Assembly: GCA_045598105.1 (NCBI GenBank)
Contig: JAZLLK010000051.1
Span: 1 to 29,240, forward strand
Origin: UBA1205 sp045598105
GTDB lineage: Bacteria; Bacteroidota; Bacteroidia; Bacteroidales; WCHB1-69
Direction: 5' to 3'
Length of the DNA stretch: 29,240 nucleotides
Positions 7,450 through 17,384 of the stretch are shown piece after piece; position 1 is the stretch's first letter; each line of letters opens with the position of its first letter. Made by a program: the position numbers and the translations under genes. The notes under the pieces are model-generated. The model saw only the letters and a list, made by a program, of their open reading frames with translations, did no database searches and had not been told where the DNA came from.

Positions 7450-10400
7450 TTGGTTAACAATACAGAACGAATTAGTTTTGGCACCGTGGATACTCCTGCA
7501 TATCCGGATTTTTTGGATATACAGTTGAATTCTTTTAGGGATTTCTTCCAAGTGGAAACCAATCCCGAGCAAAGATGTAAAGAAGGTCTTCACAGAGTGT
7601 TCATGGAGAATTTTCCTATTTCTGATACCCGCAACAGTTTCGTATTGGAATTTATGGATTATTATGTAGATGCACCTCGCTATTCCATAGAAGAGTGTAT
7701 CGAAAGAGGTTTAACATATAGTGTTCCTCTTAGAGCAAAATTACGTCTATCCTGTACAGACGTAGAGCATGAGGATTTTGAAACTATTATACAGGAAGTA
7801 TATTTGGGTCTTATCCCTTATATGACTCCTAAAGGCACCTTTGTTATTAATGGTGCCGAGCGTGTAGTGGTTTCTCAATTACACCGTTCCCCCGGTGTGT
7901 TCTTCGGAACCTCATATCACACCAATGGTACGCAATTATATTCTGCAAGAATTATACCGTTTAAGGGTTCTTGGATAGAATTTACCACCGATATATCCAA
8001 TGTGATGTATGCGTACATTGACCGAAAGAAAAAATTACCCGTTACAACATTACTTCGTGCTATCGGTTATGAAACCGATAAAGATATTTTGACTATATTT
8101 GATATGGCCAAAGAAGAAAAAGCCACTAAAACCAATTTGAGAAAATTATTGGGTACTAAGTTGGCAGCCAGAGTAATAAAAAACCGTAACGAGGATTTTG
8201 TAGACGAAGAAACAGGTGAAGTTGTTACTATTCAACGTACTGAAGTTCTTATAGAAAGAGAAGAAGTACTTGAAGAAAAACACATTGATTTGATAGTTGA
8301 AAATGGTATTAAATCTATTTTGGTACATAAAGAAGATGCATCACAAATAGATTATTCCATTATATTTAATACTTTACAAAAAGACCCTGCCAACTCCGAA
8401 AAACAGGCTATAGAATATATTTATTTGCAGTTGCGTAGCACTGCTCCTCCTGATGAGGAAACAGCCCGTCAGGCCTTGGATAAATTATTCTTCTCCGAAA
8501 AACGTTATGATTTGGGAGAAGTGGGTCGTTATAGAATTAATAAAAAGCTCAATCTTAACATTCCTATGAGTGTAAGAGTGCTTACTAAAGAAGATATTAT
8601 CTCCATTATTAAGTATTTGATTGAACTTATTAATTCAAAAGCCGAAGTGGATGATATAGATCACTTAAGCAATAGAAGAATCCGTACTGTAGGTGAGCAA
8701 TTGTCTGCTCAATTTGGTATAGGTTTAATGCGTATGGCTCGTACCATTCGTGACAGAATGAATGTAAGGGACAACGAATTATTTACTCCTATTGAATTAA
8801 TCAACGCTAAAACATTAACTTCGGTTATTAATTCATTTTTTGGTACCAATCAGTTGTCACAATTTATGGACCAAACCAATCCTTTGGCTGAAGTAACACA
8901 TAAACGTAGAATTTCAGCTTTGGGTCAGGGTGGTTTGTCAAGAGATAGGGCAGGTTTTGAAGTGCGTGACGTTCACTATACGCACTATGGCCGTTTGTGT
9001 ACTATAGAAACGCCTGAAGGTCCTAATATCGGTTTGATCTCTTCATTGTGCGTGTATGCTAAAATTAATCATTTGGGCTTTATAGAAACACCGTATCATA
9101 AAGTAATAGATGGAAAAGTAGCCGTAAATGAACCTTTAATGTACATAGGTGCAGAAGAGGAAGAAAATATGACCATAGCTCAGGCTACCACCAATTACAA
9201 TCACGAAACAGGTGAATTCGGTCAGGCCAGAATTAAAGCACGTAGAACTGCCGATTATCCTATAGTAGAGCCTTCCGAACTGGATGCCTTAGACGTAGCA
9301 CCTAATCAAATTGCCTCTATAGCCGCATCATTGATTCCTTTCCTTGAACATGATGACGCTAACCGTGCTTTGATGGGATCGAACATGATGCGTCAGGCCG
9401 TTCCTTTATTGCGACCTGAAGCGCCTATAGTGGGTACCGGTATAGAAGAAAATGTGGCACGTTGTTCCCGTTCACAAATATATGCCGAAGGCGAAGGTAA
9501 AATAGATTATGTAGATGCTACGCAAATACGCGTAAAATATGATAGAACAGAGGATGATGATTTGGTAAGTTTTGATGATAATATTAAAACTTATCATTTG
9601 ATTAAGCATCAGCGTACTAATCAAAGTACATCTATCAATATTCAGCCTATAGTACGTAGAGGACAAAAAGTTACCAAAGGTCAGGTAATGACCGAAGGAT
9701 ATGCAACCCGTAATGGTGAATTGGCTTTGGGTAGAAACCTGAAGGTTGCATTTATGCCTTGGAAAGGGTATAACTTTGAGGATGCTATAGTAATATCGGA
9801 AAAAGTGGTGAAAGATGACTTATTCACCTCTATACATATAGATGAATACACCTTGGAGGTAAGAGAAACCAAACGCGGAGCCGAAGAACTTACTAATGAT
9901 ATACCTAATGTGAGTTTAGACGCAACCAAGAATTTGGATGAAAACGGATTGGTATGTGTAGGTACACATATTAAGGAAGGAGACATTCTTATAGGTAAAA
10001 TTACTCCTAAAGGTGAATCATATCCTACTCCGGAAGAAAAATTATTGAGAGCCATATTCGGTGATAAAGCAGGTGATGTGAAGGATGCTTCCTTAAAGGC
10101 ACCCCCATCAACTGAAGGTGTGGTTTTGGACAATAAATTGTTCTCCCGTATTATCAAAACCCGCAAGGGTAAAATGAAGGAAAAAGAAACCGTAAAAGAT
10201 GTGGAGGACCAATTTGACAGAGATGCCGCCGCATTGAAAGATCGATTGGTACAAAAATTGTACAAGATATTGGAAGGCAAACTTTCACATGGTGTAAAAG
10301 ATAATGCCGGCAATGAGTACATACCTAAAGGTCCCAAGTTTTCTCAAAAAGCTTTGGCTGCTATAGATTATAACAGCGTGGATTTAAGTTGGACTGAAGA

Positions 10401-11274
10401 TGGTAAACGCGGATGGACCACCGATGCTAAAGTGAATTCATTGGTAGAACGTGTGGTACGTAACTATAGCGAAAAATATCGTGAATTGGTTGCCAAAACC
10501 ACCCGTCAGAAATTTGCCATCACTGTGGGCGACGAACTTCCTTCAGGTATAGTACAAATGGCTAAAGTTTATCTTATAAGCAAGCGTAAATTACGCGTGG
10601 GTGATAAAATGGCAGGTCGTCACGGTAACAAAGGCATAGTTGCCAAAATAGTACGTGAGGAAGATATGCCGTTTATGGAAGACGGAACCCCTATGGATAT
10701 AGTGTTGAACCCTCTGGGTGTGCCTTCACGTATGAACATAGGTCAAATATATGAAACCATATTGGGATGGGCAGGTAAAATTTTAGGATTGAAATTTGCC
10801 ACTCCTATATTTGATGGTGCTACATTGGACCAGGTAAACGGATACCTCAAGCAGGCTAATTTGCCGGAAAACGGTAGTGTATATTTGTATGATGGTGGTA
10901 CGGGAGATCGTTTTGAACAACCTATTACTGTCGGTTACATATATATGTTAAAGCTTCACCACATGGTAGACGATAAGATGCACGCACGTTCTATAGGACC
11001 GTACTCCTTAATTACGCAACAGCCATTGGGTGGTAAAGCTCAATTTGGTGGTCAGCGTTTTGGTGAAATGGAGGTGTGGGCACTGGAAGCCTTTGGCGCC
11101 GCTAATATATTACGTGAAATACTTACCGTAAAATCAGATGACGTGATGGGGCGTGCTAAAACTTACGAAGCTATTGTTAAAGGAGAAGTAGCACCCACAC
11201 CGGGATTACCGGAATCATTCAATGTATTGGTGAATGAATTACGTAGTTTGTGTTTGGAAGTAACATTTGAATAA
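7450..11274 (+). CDS. rpoB: RNA polymerase subunit beta
   Basis: RpoB forms much of the RNA polymerase catalytic cleft. Visible landmarks are the GAERVVVSQLHRSPGVFF region, the rifampicin-site segment NQLSQFMDQTNPLAEVTHKRR, GRNLKVAFMPWKGYNFEDA, GDKMAGRHGNKG, and the C-terminal GGKAQFGGQRFGEMEVWALEA (two halves). The frame is open from an ATG at 7384 (1,296 aa), but that ATG sits inside the upstream terminator stem and adds 22 residues absent from relatives. The TTG at 7450 gives 1,274 aa and an N-terminus, VNNTERISFG..., that aligns closely with flavobacterial RpoB as I remember it. No in-frame ATG lies nearby, so TTG is my choice, with the start uncertain. Two conserved prolines near the rifampicin site are replaced (see findings). 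rpoC follows after 51 bases. Confidence 0.95.
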   Translation: MVNNTERISFGTVDTPAYPDFLDIQLNSFRDFFQVETNPEQRCKEGLHRVFMENFPISDTRNSFVLEFMDYYVDAPRYSIEECIERGLTYSVPLRAKLRLSCTDVEHEDFETIIQEVYLGLIPYMTPKGTFVINGAERVVVSQLHRSPGVFFGTSYHTNGTQLYSARIIPFKGSWIEFTTDISNVMYAYIDRKKKLPVTTLLRAIGYETDKDILTIFDMAKEEKATKTNLRKLLGTKLAARVIKNRNEDFVDEETGEVVTIQRTEVLIEREEVLEEKHIDLIVENGIKSILVHKEDASQIDYSIIFNTLQKDPANSEKQAIEYIYLQLRSTAPPDEETARQALDKLFFSEKRYDLGEVGRYRINKKLNLNIPMSVRVLTKEDIISIIKYLIELINSKAEVDDIDHLSNRRIRTVGEQLSAQFGIGLMRMARTIRDRMNVRDNELFTPIELINAKTLTSVINSFFGTNQLSQFMDQTNPLAEVTHKRRISALGQGGLSRDRAGFEVRDVHYTHYGRLCTIETPEGPNIGLISSLCVYAKINHLGFIETPYHKVIDGKVAVNEPLMYIGAEEEENMTIAQATTNYNHETGEFGQARIKARRTADYPIVEPSELDALDVAPNQIASIAASLIPFLEHDDANRALMGSNMMRQAVPLLRPEAPIVGTGIEENVARCSRSQIYAEGEGKIDYVDATQIRVKYDRTEDDDLVSFDDNIKTYHLIKHQRTNQSTSINIQPIVRRGQKVTKGQVMTEGYATRNGELALGRNLKVAFMPWKGYNFEDAIVISEKVVKDDLFTSIHIDEYTLEVRETKRGAEELTNDIPNVSLDATKNLDENGLVCVGTHIKEGDILIGKITPKGESYPTPEEKLLRAIFGDKAGDVKDASLKAPPSTEGVVLDNKLFSRIIKTRKGKMKEKETVKDVEDQFDRDAAALKDRLVQKLYKILEGKLSHGVKDNAGNEYIPKGPKFSQKALAAIDYNSVDLSWTEDGKRGWTTDAKVNSLVERVVRNYSEKYRELVAKTTRQKFAITVGDELPSGIVQMAKVYLISKRKLRVGDKMAGRHGNKGIVAKIVREEDMPFMEDGTPMDIVLNPLGVPSRMNIGQIYETILGWAGKILGLKFATPIFDGATLDQVNGYLKQANLPENGSVYLYDGGTGDRFEQPITVGYIYMLKLHHMVDDKMHARSIGPYSLITQQPLGGKAQFGGQRFGEMEVWALEAFGAANILREILTVKSDDVMGRAKTYEAIVKGEVAPTPGLPESFNVLVNELRSLCLEVTFE

Positions 11275-11325
11275 AAGCTTCCTCGTTAAAATTATAATTT
11301 GAAATTTATTTATACAAAATAAATT

Positions 11326-14300
11326 ATGGCTTTTAGAAAAGATAATAATGTAAGAAAAGATTTTTCGCAAATCACCGTAAGTTTGGCCTCTCCGGATTCC
11401 ATACGTAAAAGATCGTATGGTGAGGTTACCAAACCGGAAACCATCAACTATCGTACCTATAAGGCGGAACGTGACGGTTTGTTTTGTGAAAGAATTTTCG
11501 GTCCCATCAAAGATTGGGAATGCCATTGCGGAAAATACAAACGCATACGTTATAAAGGCGTAATATGCGATCATTGCGGTGTGGAAGTAACCGAACGCAA
11601 AGTAAGAAGGGAGCGTATGGGGCATATACAGTTGGTAATACCGGTGGCTCATATATGGTTCTTCAAGTCCCTGCCTAACCGCTTGGGCGCCTACGTGGGA
11701 CTTCCTTCCAAAGCATTGGATGCCGTAATATATTACGAAAAATTTGTAGTAATACAGGAAGGTGCTGCTGCAGAATTAGATACTCCGGTAAAACGTTTGG
11801 ATTTATTAGATGAAGAGGCTTATTTTGAAATATTGGAAAAATTGCCTAAAGACAATCAATATTTAGATGATACCGATCCCAATAAGTTTATTGCCAAAAT
11901 GGGTGCCGAAGCCATACAAGACCTTATTTTAAGCATAGATATAGATAAGGAATCGTATGAATTGCGAGCCAAGGCAAATGAGGAAACTTCACAACAACGT
12001 AAGCAGGAAATACTTAAACGTTTGCACGTGTTTGAATCATTCCGTGACAGTCGTAAACGTATGGAAAATCGTCCCGAATGGATGATAGTGCAGGTAATAC
12101 CTGTAATACCACCTGAATTACGTCCTTTAGTACCTTTGGATGGCGGACGTTTTGCCACTTCTGACCTGAATGAATTATATCGTAGAGTAATTATAAGAAA
12201 TAATCGTTTGAAACGATTAATGGAAATAAAGGCTCCCGACGTAATTATGCGTAATGAAAAGCGTATGTTGCAGGAGGCAGTGGATTCATTGTTTGACAAT
12301 TCCAAAAAATCCAGTGCTTTCAAGGCCGAGGCTCGTCCGTTGAAATCTTTATCTGACAGTTTGAAAGGTAAGCAAGGCCGTTTCCGTCAAAATTTGTTGG
12401 GTAAACGTGTGGACTATTCAGGTCGTTCGGTTATTGTGGTAGGTCCCGATTTGAATATGAACGAGTGTGGTTTGCCTAAAGATATGGCAGCCGAATTGTT
12501 CAAGCCGTTTATTATACGAAAAATGCTGGAACGCGGTATAGTAAAAACCGTGAAGTCGGCTAAAAAAATAGTAGATAGAAAAGATCCCGTGGTATGGGAT
12601 ATATTGGAAAATATATTAAAAGGACATCCTGTATTGCTCAACCGTGCTCCTACCTTGCACCGTTTGGGTATTCAGGCCTTCCAGCCTAAATTGGTGGAAG
12701 GCAAGGCCATTCGTTTGCACCCCTTGTGCTGTACCGCTTTCAATGCGGACTTTGATGGTGACCAAATGGCTGTACACGTGCCACTGGGTAATGCCGCTAT
12801 ATTGGAGGCTCAAATGTTGATGCTTGCATCACATAATATATTGAATCCTGCCAATGGTGCTCCTGTAACCGTTCCTTCCCAGGATATGGTGTTGGGTTTG
12901 TATTATATTACCAAACCCTTATATTCTACTCCAGAGCAGCCTGTAAAAGGTGAAGGAATGAAGTTCTATTCTGCCGAAGAAGTGGTAATAGCACACAATG
13001 AAGGTAAGGTACATACCAATGCTGTTATTCAATGTAGAGTAAACCTTAAGGGTGACGGTAAAATGGAATTAATAGAAACCACCGTAGGTAGAGTATTATT
13101 CAATAGGGTAGTACCTCCCGAATATGGCTACATTAATAAATTGTTAACCAAGAAGGCTTTAAGAGATATTATAGGTGATGTATTAAAGAAAACCGATACC
13201 GCTAAAACCGCTAAATTCTTGGATGATATAAAGAACATGGGTTACCAAATGGCTTTTAAAGGCGGATTGTCTTTCAATTTGGGTGATGTGATTATACCTG
13301 AAGAAAAAGCCGATCTTATAAAAGAAGCCAACGATCAGGTAGAAGAAGTGTCAATGCAGTATTTGGGCGGTTTAATTACCGATACCGAACGTTACAATAA
13401 AGTGATAGATATATGGACACATACCAATGCTCACTTGAGTAAAATATTGCTTGACAAATTGTCAAATGACCGTCAGGGATTCAACTCTGTGTTTATGATG
13501 TTGGATTCAGGAGCCCGTGGTTCTCAAGAGCAAATTCGTCAGTTGTCGGGTATGCGTGGTTTGATGGCAAAGCCCACCAAAGCAGGTGCAGCCGGAGGCG
13601 AAATTATAGAAAACCCCATTTTGTCAAACTTTAAAGAGGGTTTGTCGGTAATGGAATACTTTATTTCTACTCACGGTGCCCGTAAGGGTTTGGCTGATAC
13701 CGCTTTGAAAACAGCCGATGCCGGTTATTTAACCCGTAGGTTGGTTGACGTAGCTCACGATGTGGTAATAGTAGATGAAGACTGCGGTACTTTACGCGGT
13801 TTGCTTGTGTCAGTGTTGAAGAAGAATGACGAAGTGGTAGAATCACTCTACGACAGAATATTAGGTCGTACTTCTTTGCATGATGTGTATAATCCTGCTA
13901 CCGGAGAACTTATAGTAAAAGCCGGTGAAGAGTTAACCGAAGATATAAGCAAAGCCATAGAAGATGCCGGTATAGAGGAATTGGAAATACGTTCCGTGCT
14001 TACCTGTGAATCAAAACATGGCGTATGTGCCAAATGTTACGGTCGTAACTTGGCCACCTCTAAGATGGTTCAAAAAGGTGAGGCCGTGGGTGTAATAGCC
14101 GCACAATCTATAGGTGAGCCCGGTACACAGTTGACATTGAGAACATTCCACGTGGGTGGTGTAGCCGGTAATATGAGTGTGCAGGCCGATATTAAGGCTA
14201 AAGCAGATGGTAAGTTGGAATTTGACGAGTTACGTTCCATTCCTGTAACCATAACCGATAAGCTTACAGGTGAGGAAAAACAGTGCCAAAGAGTAATAGG

Positions 14301-15618
14301 TCGTTCGGGTGAAATGAAGATAGTGGATCCTACAGGCCTGGTACTTATGAATACCAACATACCATACGGCTCATTCCTGTATTTTAAAAATGGCGAAAAT
14401 GTTAATAAGGGTGATGTTGTAGCCGAATGGGAAGCATTCAATGCATTGATTATTTCCGAAGTAACCGGTACTATTCGTTTTAATGATATTATTGATGCCG
14501 TTACCTATCGTACCGAAACTGACGAGCAAACCGGTATGACTTCCAAAATTATTATTGAAAGTCGTCAAAAGACCAAGAGCCCGTCTATACGTATAGTAGA
14601 TAAAGACGAAAATATACTCAAGGAATACGATATACCGGTAGGTGCCCGTTTGGAAATAAATGACGGGGACAGTATAGTAGCCGGTAGCATATTGGTGAAA
14701 ATACCACGTACCTTTGGTAAAACCGGTGATATTACAGGTGGTCTTCCGCGTGTAACCGAGTTGTTTGAAGCCCGTAACCCGTCCGATCCTGCAGTGGTAG
14801 CCGAAATAGACGGTGTGGTATCATTCAGTAAGAAACTGAAACGCGGTAATCGTGAAGTAATTATTACCTCTAAAACAGGTGAGGAAAAGAAATATTTAAT
14901 ATCTACCTCCAAGCAGATATTGGCACAGGAAAACGACTTTGTACGTGCCGGCACTCCTCTTTCGGAAGGTGCTTTAACCCCTGCTGATATTTTGGCCGTA
15001 GGCGGTCCTATGAAAGTTCAGGAATATATAGTGAACGAAATTCAGGAAGTATATCGTTTACAAGGTGTAAAAATTAATGATAAACACTTTGAAGTGATAG
15101 TGCGTCAAATGATGCGCAAGGTGGAAATAGAAGATCCGGGCGATACCCGTTTCCTTGAAGGTGAGCTTATCAATAAGATAGATTTCCAAGAGGAAAATGA
15201 CGAAATATGGGATAAAAAAGTAGTAGTGGAAGCCGGTGATTCCGTTAAATATCAAAAAGGTCAAATACTTACTGCCCGAGAGATACGAGACGAAAACTCA
15301 TTCTTAAAGCGTCAGGATAAACAAATATTGGAAGTACGAGATGCTTCTCCTGCTACCGGTAAACAGGTGCTTCAGGGTATTACCCGTGCATCATTGCAAA
15401 CCCGTAGTTTCATTTCGGCTGCATCATTCCAAGAGACTACCAAAGTATTAACAGAAGCTGCTGTGAATGCTAAAATAGATAATTTGGATGGCTTGAAAGA
15501 AAATGTAATAGTAGGTAAATTAATACCTTGTGGTACCGGCTTGAAGGAATATGAAAATATTCAGGTGGGTTCTAAAGAAGAATACGAAGCATTGCAGGCT
15601 TCTAAATCTAATAAATAA
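11326..15618 (+). CDS. rpoC: RNA polymerase subunit beta'
   Basis: RpoC (1,430 aa) carries the RNA polymerase active-site Mg. The catalytic NADFDGD motif is at residues 473-479 (Asp475, 477, 479). The N-terminal zinc site has Cys66, 68, 81 and 84 (CHCGK...CDHCG), and the second zinc site has Cys820, 894, 901 and 904. GKRVDYSGRSVIVVGP, the trigger-loop segment IAAQSIGEPGTQLTLRTFH and the C-terminal domain are all present, so the subunit is complete. It starts with ATG 51 bases after rpoB and is presumably co-transcribed with it. The DUF3467 gene follows by 6 bases. Confidence 0.98.
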   Translation: MAFRKDNNVRKDFSQITVSLASPDSIRKRSYGEVTKPETINYRTYKAERDGLFCERIFGPIKDWECHCGKYKRIRYKGVICDHCGVEVTERKVRRERMGHIQLVIPVAHIWFFKSLPNRLGAYVGLPSKALDAVIYYEKFVVIQEGAAAELDTPVKRLDLLDEEAYFEILEKLPKDNQYLDDTDPNKFIAKMGAEAIQDLILSIDIDKESYELRAKANEETSQQRKQEILKRLHVFESFRDSRKRMENRPEWMIVQVIPVIPPELRPLVPLDGGRFATSDLNELYRRVIIRNNRLKRLMEIKAPDVIMRNEKRMLQEAVDSLFDNSKKSSAFKAEARPLKSLSDSLKGKQGRFRQNLLGKRVDYSGRSVIVVGPDLNMNECGLPKDMAAELFKPFIIRKMLERGIVKTVKSAKKIVDRKDPVVWDILENILKGHPVLLNRAPTLHRLGIQAFQPKLVEGKAIRLHPLCCTAFNADFDGDQMAVHVPLGNAAILEAQMLMLASHNILNPANGAPVTVPSQDMVLGLYYITKPLYSTPEQPVKGEGMKFYSAEEVVIAHNEGKVHTNAVIQCRVNLKGDGKMELIETTVGRVLFNRVVPPEYGYINKLLTKKALRDIIGDVLKKTDTAKTAKFLDDIKNMGYQMAFKGGLSFNLGDVIIPEEKADLIKEANDQVEEVSMQYLGGLITDTERYNKVIDIWTHTNAHLSKILLDKLSNDRQGFNSVFMMLDSGARGSQEQIRQLSGMRGLMAKPTKAGAAGGEIIENPILSNFKEGLSVMEYFISTHGARKGLADTALKTADAGYLTRRLVDVAHDVVIVDEDCGTLRGLLVSVLKKNDEVVESLYDRILGRTSLHDVYNPATGELIVKAGEELTEDISKAIEDAGIEELEIRSVLTCESKHGVCAKCYGRNLATSKMVQKGEAVGVIAAQSIGEPGTQLTLRTFHVGGVAGNMSVQADIKAKADGKLEFDELRSIPVTITDKLTGEEKQCQRVIGRSGEMKIVDPTGLVLMNTNIPYGSFLYFKNGENVNKGDVVAEWEAFNALIISEVTGTIRFNDIIDAVTYRTETDEQTGMTSKIIIESRQKTKSPSIRIVDKDENILKEYDIPVGARLEINDGDSIVAGSILVKIPRTFGKTGDITGGLPRVTELFEARNPSDPAVVAEIDGVVSFSKKLKRGNREVIITSKTGEEKKYLISTSKQILAQENDFVRAGTPLSEGALTPADILAVGGPMKVQEYIVNEIQEVYRLQGVKINDKHFEVIVRQMMRKVEIEDPGDTRFLEGELINKIDFQEENDEIWDKKVVVEAGDSVKYQKGQILTAREIRDENSFLKRQDKQILEVRDASPATGKQVLQGITRASLQTRSFISAASFQETTKVLTEAAVNAKIDNLDGLKENVIVGKLIPCGTGLKEYENIQVGSKEEYEALQASKSNK

Positions 15619-15624
15619 TAAGTT

Positions 15625-15945
15625 ATGGCAGAAGACAATCAAAACGGACAAAAAATGGACATTGCATTAAGTGATGAAGTAGCAGAAGGTATTTATTCCA
15701 ATTTGGCTATCATTACTCATTCACATTCGGAATTTATAGTGGATTTTGTATCCCTTATGCCCGGATTACCTAAGGGTAACGTAAAGTCCCGCATTATACT
15801 CACTCCTCAGCATGCTAAGCGGTTGCTGGCGGCTTTGGATGAAAATATTAAACGTTTTGAATCGTCGCACGGGCCTATTCCCGATTATGAAGACCCTACA
15901 AGGGGTATTCCTATTAACATAGGAAAATCTAAAGGGAATGCTTAG
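15625..15945 (+). CDS. DUF3467 family protein
   Basis: The 106-aa soluble protein has features I associate with DUF3467: an early GIYSNLAIITHSHSEFIVDF segment (about residues 22-41), FVSLMPGLPKGNVKSRIILTPQHAKRLL, and a tail ending in YEDPTRGIPI. The family is common in Bacteroidota directly after rpoC, as here, with only 6 bases between. Its biochemical role is unknown. Co-transcription with RNA polymerase genes suggests, but does not prove, a link to transcription. A strong terminator follows it at 15960. Confidence 0.9.
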   Translation: MAEDNQNGQKMDIALSDEVAEGIYSNLAIITHSHSEFIVDFVSLMPGLPKGNVKSRIILTPQHAKRLLAALDENIKRFESSHGPIPDYEDPTRGIPINIGKSKGNA

Positions 15946-15959
15946 TAATATGAACTATA

Positions 15960-15999
15960 AGAGTGTCTGTCCCGTAAAGCGACAGATACTCTTTTTTTT
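15960..15999 (+). terminator. Intrinsic terminator of the rpoBC operon
   Basis: AGAGTGTCTGTC (15960-15971) pairs with GACAGATACTCT (15981-15992) over 12 bp with one G-T pair and a 9-base loop. A run of T follows to 15999. This is a textbook strong terminator. Confidence 0.93.
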
Positions 16000-16025
16000 A
16001 TGTACAAAACACTCACGCAGCATAT

Positions 16026-17321
16026 ATGGAAATAGTAATCATAGTTTTACTTATTCTTTTTAACGGACTATTAGCCTTATCGGAAGTAGCCCTTATTTCA
16101 TCCAAGCAGGTGCGGCTGCAAGGCATGGTAAAAGAAAAAAAACGCGGTGCTAAGCAGGCCATGCATTTATTGGAGGATACTGATAAGTATTTATCTACCA
16201 TACAGGTAGGTATTACGCTTATAGGCATACTCACCGGTGTATATAGTGGTGATACCATAGCTGCCACGTTAAGAGACGTATTGTCGCACAACCCTGCATT
16301 GGCTGTGTATGCAGGTGTTATAGCTGATGCTGTAGTTGTAATAGCTATTACGTATTTTACTATAGTATTTGGTGAACTTATACCTAAAAAAGTAGGCATG
16401 GCTCATCCGGAAGGTTTCCTTAGAGGCGTAGCCGGGTTCCTTACCTTTTTCTCCAAGTTGTTTGCCCCGTTTGTGTGGTTATTGGTAAAGGGTATAGATG
16501 GCGTAATGAAGTTATTCAAAATGCAGGAAGTTCCTGAATCAAAAATAACAGAAGAGGAAATATTGGCCGCTGTAGAAATGGGTGCTAAAGAAGGTGAAGT
16601 GCAGGATGTGGAGCATGATATAGTGGAGCGCGTATTTGATTTGGGGGATAGAGATGTGGATTCTGTAATGACACATCGTAGTGATTTACAATGTATAGAT
16701 GTACATGACAGCAGGGAGACCGTAAAGCAAATGGTATGTGAGGAGCCTCATACCTATTATCCTGTAATAGAAGGTACTATAGATAATTTATTAGGTGTGG
16801 TATCACTGAATAATTTGTTGGACTGCCTGTTTAAACCTGAATGGGACCTTGTATCGTATATGGACAAGCCTATATACATGCCTGAAAACAGTAGCTCGTA
16901 TAAGGCGTTGGAGCAGTTTAAGCATACGCATACTTATTATGCTTTTATTATTGATGAGTTCGGATCGGTGCAGGGTATGGTTACCTTCGCCGATATTATG
17001 GAGGCCCTGCTAGGGCGAATGGCAGAGCCGCAGGAAGATGAAGAAACTATTATACAACATAGTGCCGATACTTGGATAGTAGACGGGCAGTATTCGTTTT
17101 ATGACTTTCTCACCTATTTTGATAAAGAAGATGAATTTCAGGAATATGATTATAATACCTTGAGCGGGCTTATATTGGATATACTGGAGCGTATTCCTGT
17201 AGAAGGAGAGGAAATAAAATGGCAAAATTTTACCTTCACTATATCACACATGGATGGAGCACGCATAGATAAGGTTTTGGTAAAAAGAGATGTATCTGTT
17301 CCCGAGCAAAGCGAGGAATAG
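16026..17321 (+). CDS. CNNM/CorC-type membrane protein (hemolysin family)
   Basis: This is a 431-aa inner-membrane protein of the family linked to Mg2+ or other divalent cation transport, often annotated as hemolysin or CorC. The CNNM (DUF21) transmembrane domain covers about residues 1-185, with membrane segments near 1-20, 60-80, 95-118 and 132-157. It contains ALSEVALISSKQVRLQ and the family signature FGELIPKKVGM. A CBS-domain pair follows at about 205-335 (MTHRSDLQCIDVHDS; IDEFGSVQGMVTFADIMEALLG). The C-terminal CorC/HlyC domain is at about 345-425. The start is fixed by the first membrane segment. The ATG is only 26 bases after the rpoBC terminator, and no separate promoter is evident. 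It is convergent with the downstream nucleotidyltransferase gene. The substrate ion cannot be told from sequence. Confidence 0.93.
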   Translation: MEIVIIVLLILFNGLLALSEVALISSKQVRLQGMVKEKKRGAKQAMHLLEDTDKYLSTIQVGITLIGILTGVYSGDTIAATLRDVLSHNPALAVYAGVIADAVVVIAITYFTIVFGELIPKKVGMAHPEGFLRGVAGFLTFFSKLFAPFVWLLVKGIDGVMKLFKMQEVPESKITEEEILAAVEMGAKEGEVQDVEHDIVERVFDLGDRDVDSVMTHRSDLQCIDVHDSRETVKQMVCEEPHTYYPVIEGTIDNLLGVVSLNNLLDCLFKPEWDLVSYMDKPIYMPENSSSYKALEQFKHTHTYYAFIIDEFGSVQGMVTFADIMEALLGRMAEPQEDEETIIQHSADTWIVDGQYSFYDFLTYFDKEDEFQEYDYNTLSGLILDILERIPVEGEEIKWQNFTFTISHMDGARIDKVLVKRDVSVPEQSEE

Positions 17322-17354
17322 TATAAATACGTAACATGTAAGTGATAATTTCTT

Positions 17355-17381
17355 TTTTATGTCGCTATAGGCGGCATAAAA
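17355..17381. terminator. Bidirectional terminator between convergent genes
   Basis: TTTTATGTCGC (17355-17365) and GCGGCATAAAA (17371-17381) form an 11-bp stem with one wobble and a 5-base loop. It is A/T-flanked on both sides and lies between two convergent genes, so it can serve both strands. Confidence 0.8.
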
Positions 17382-17384
17382 GTA

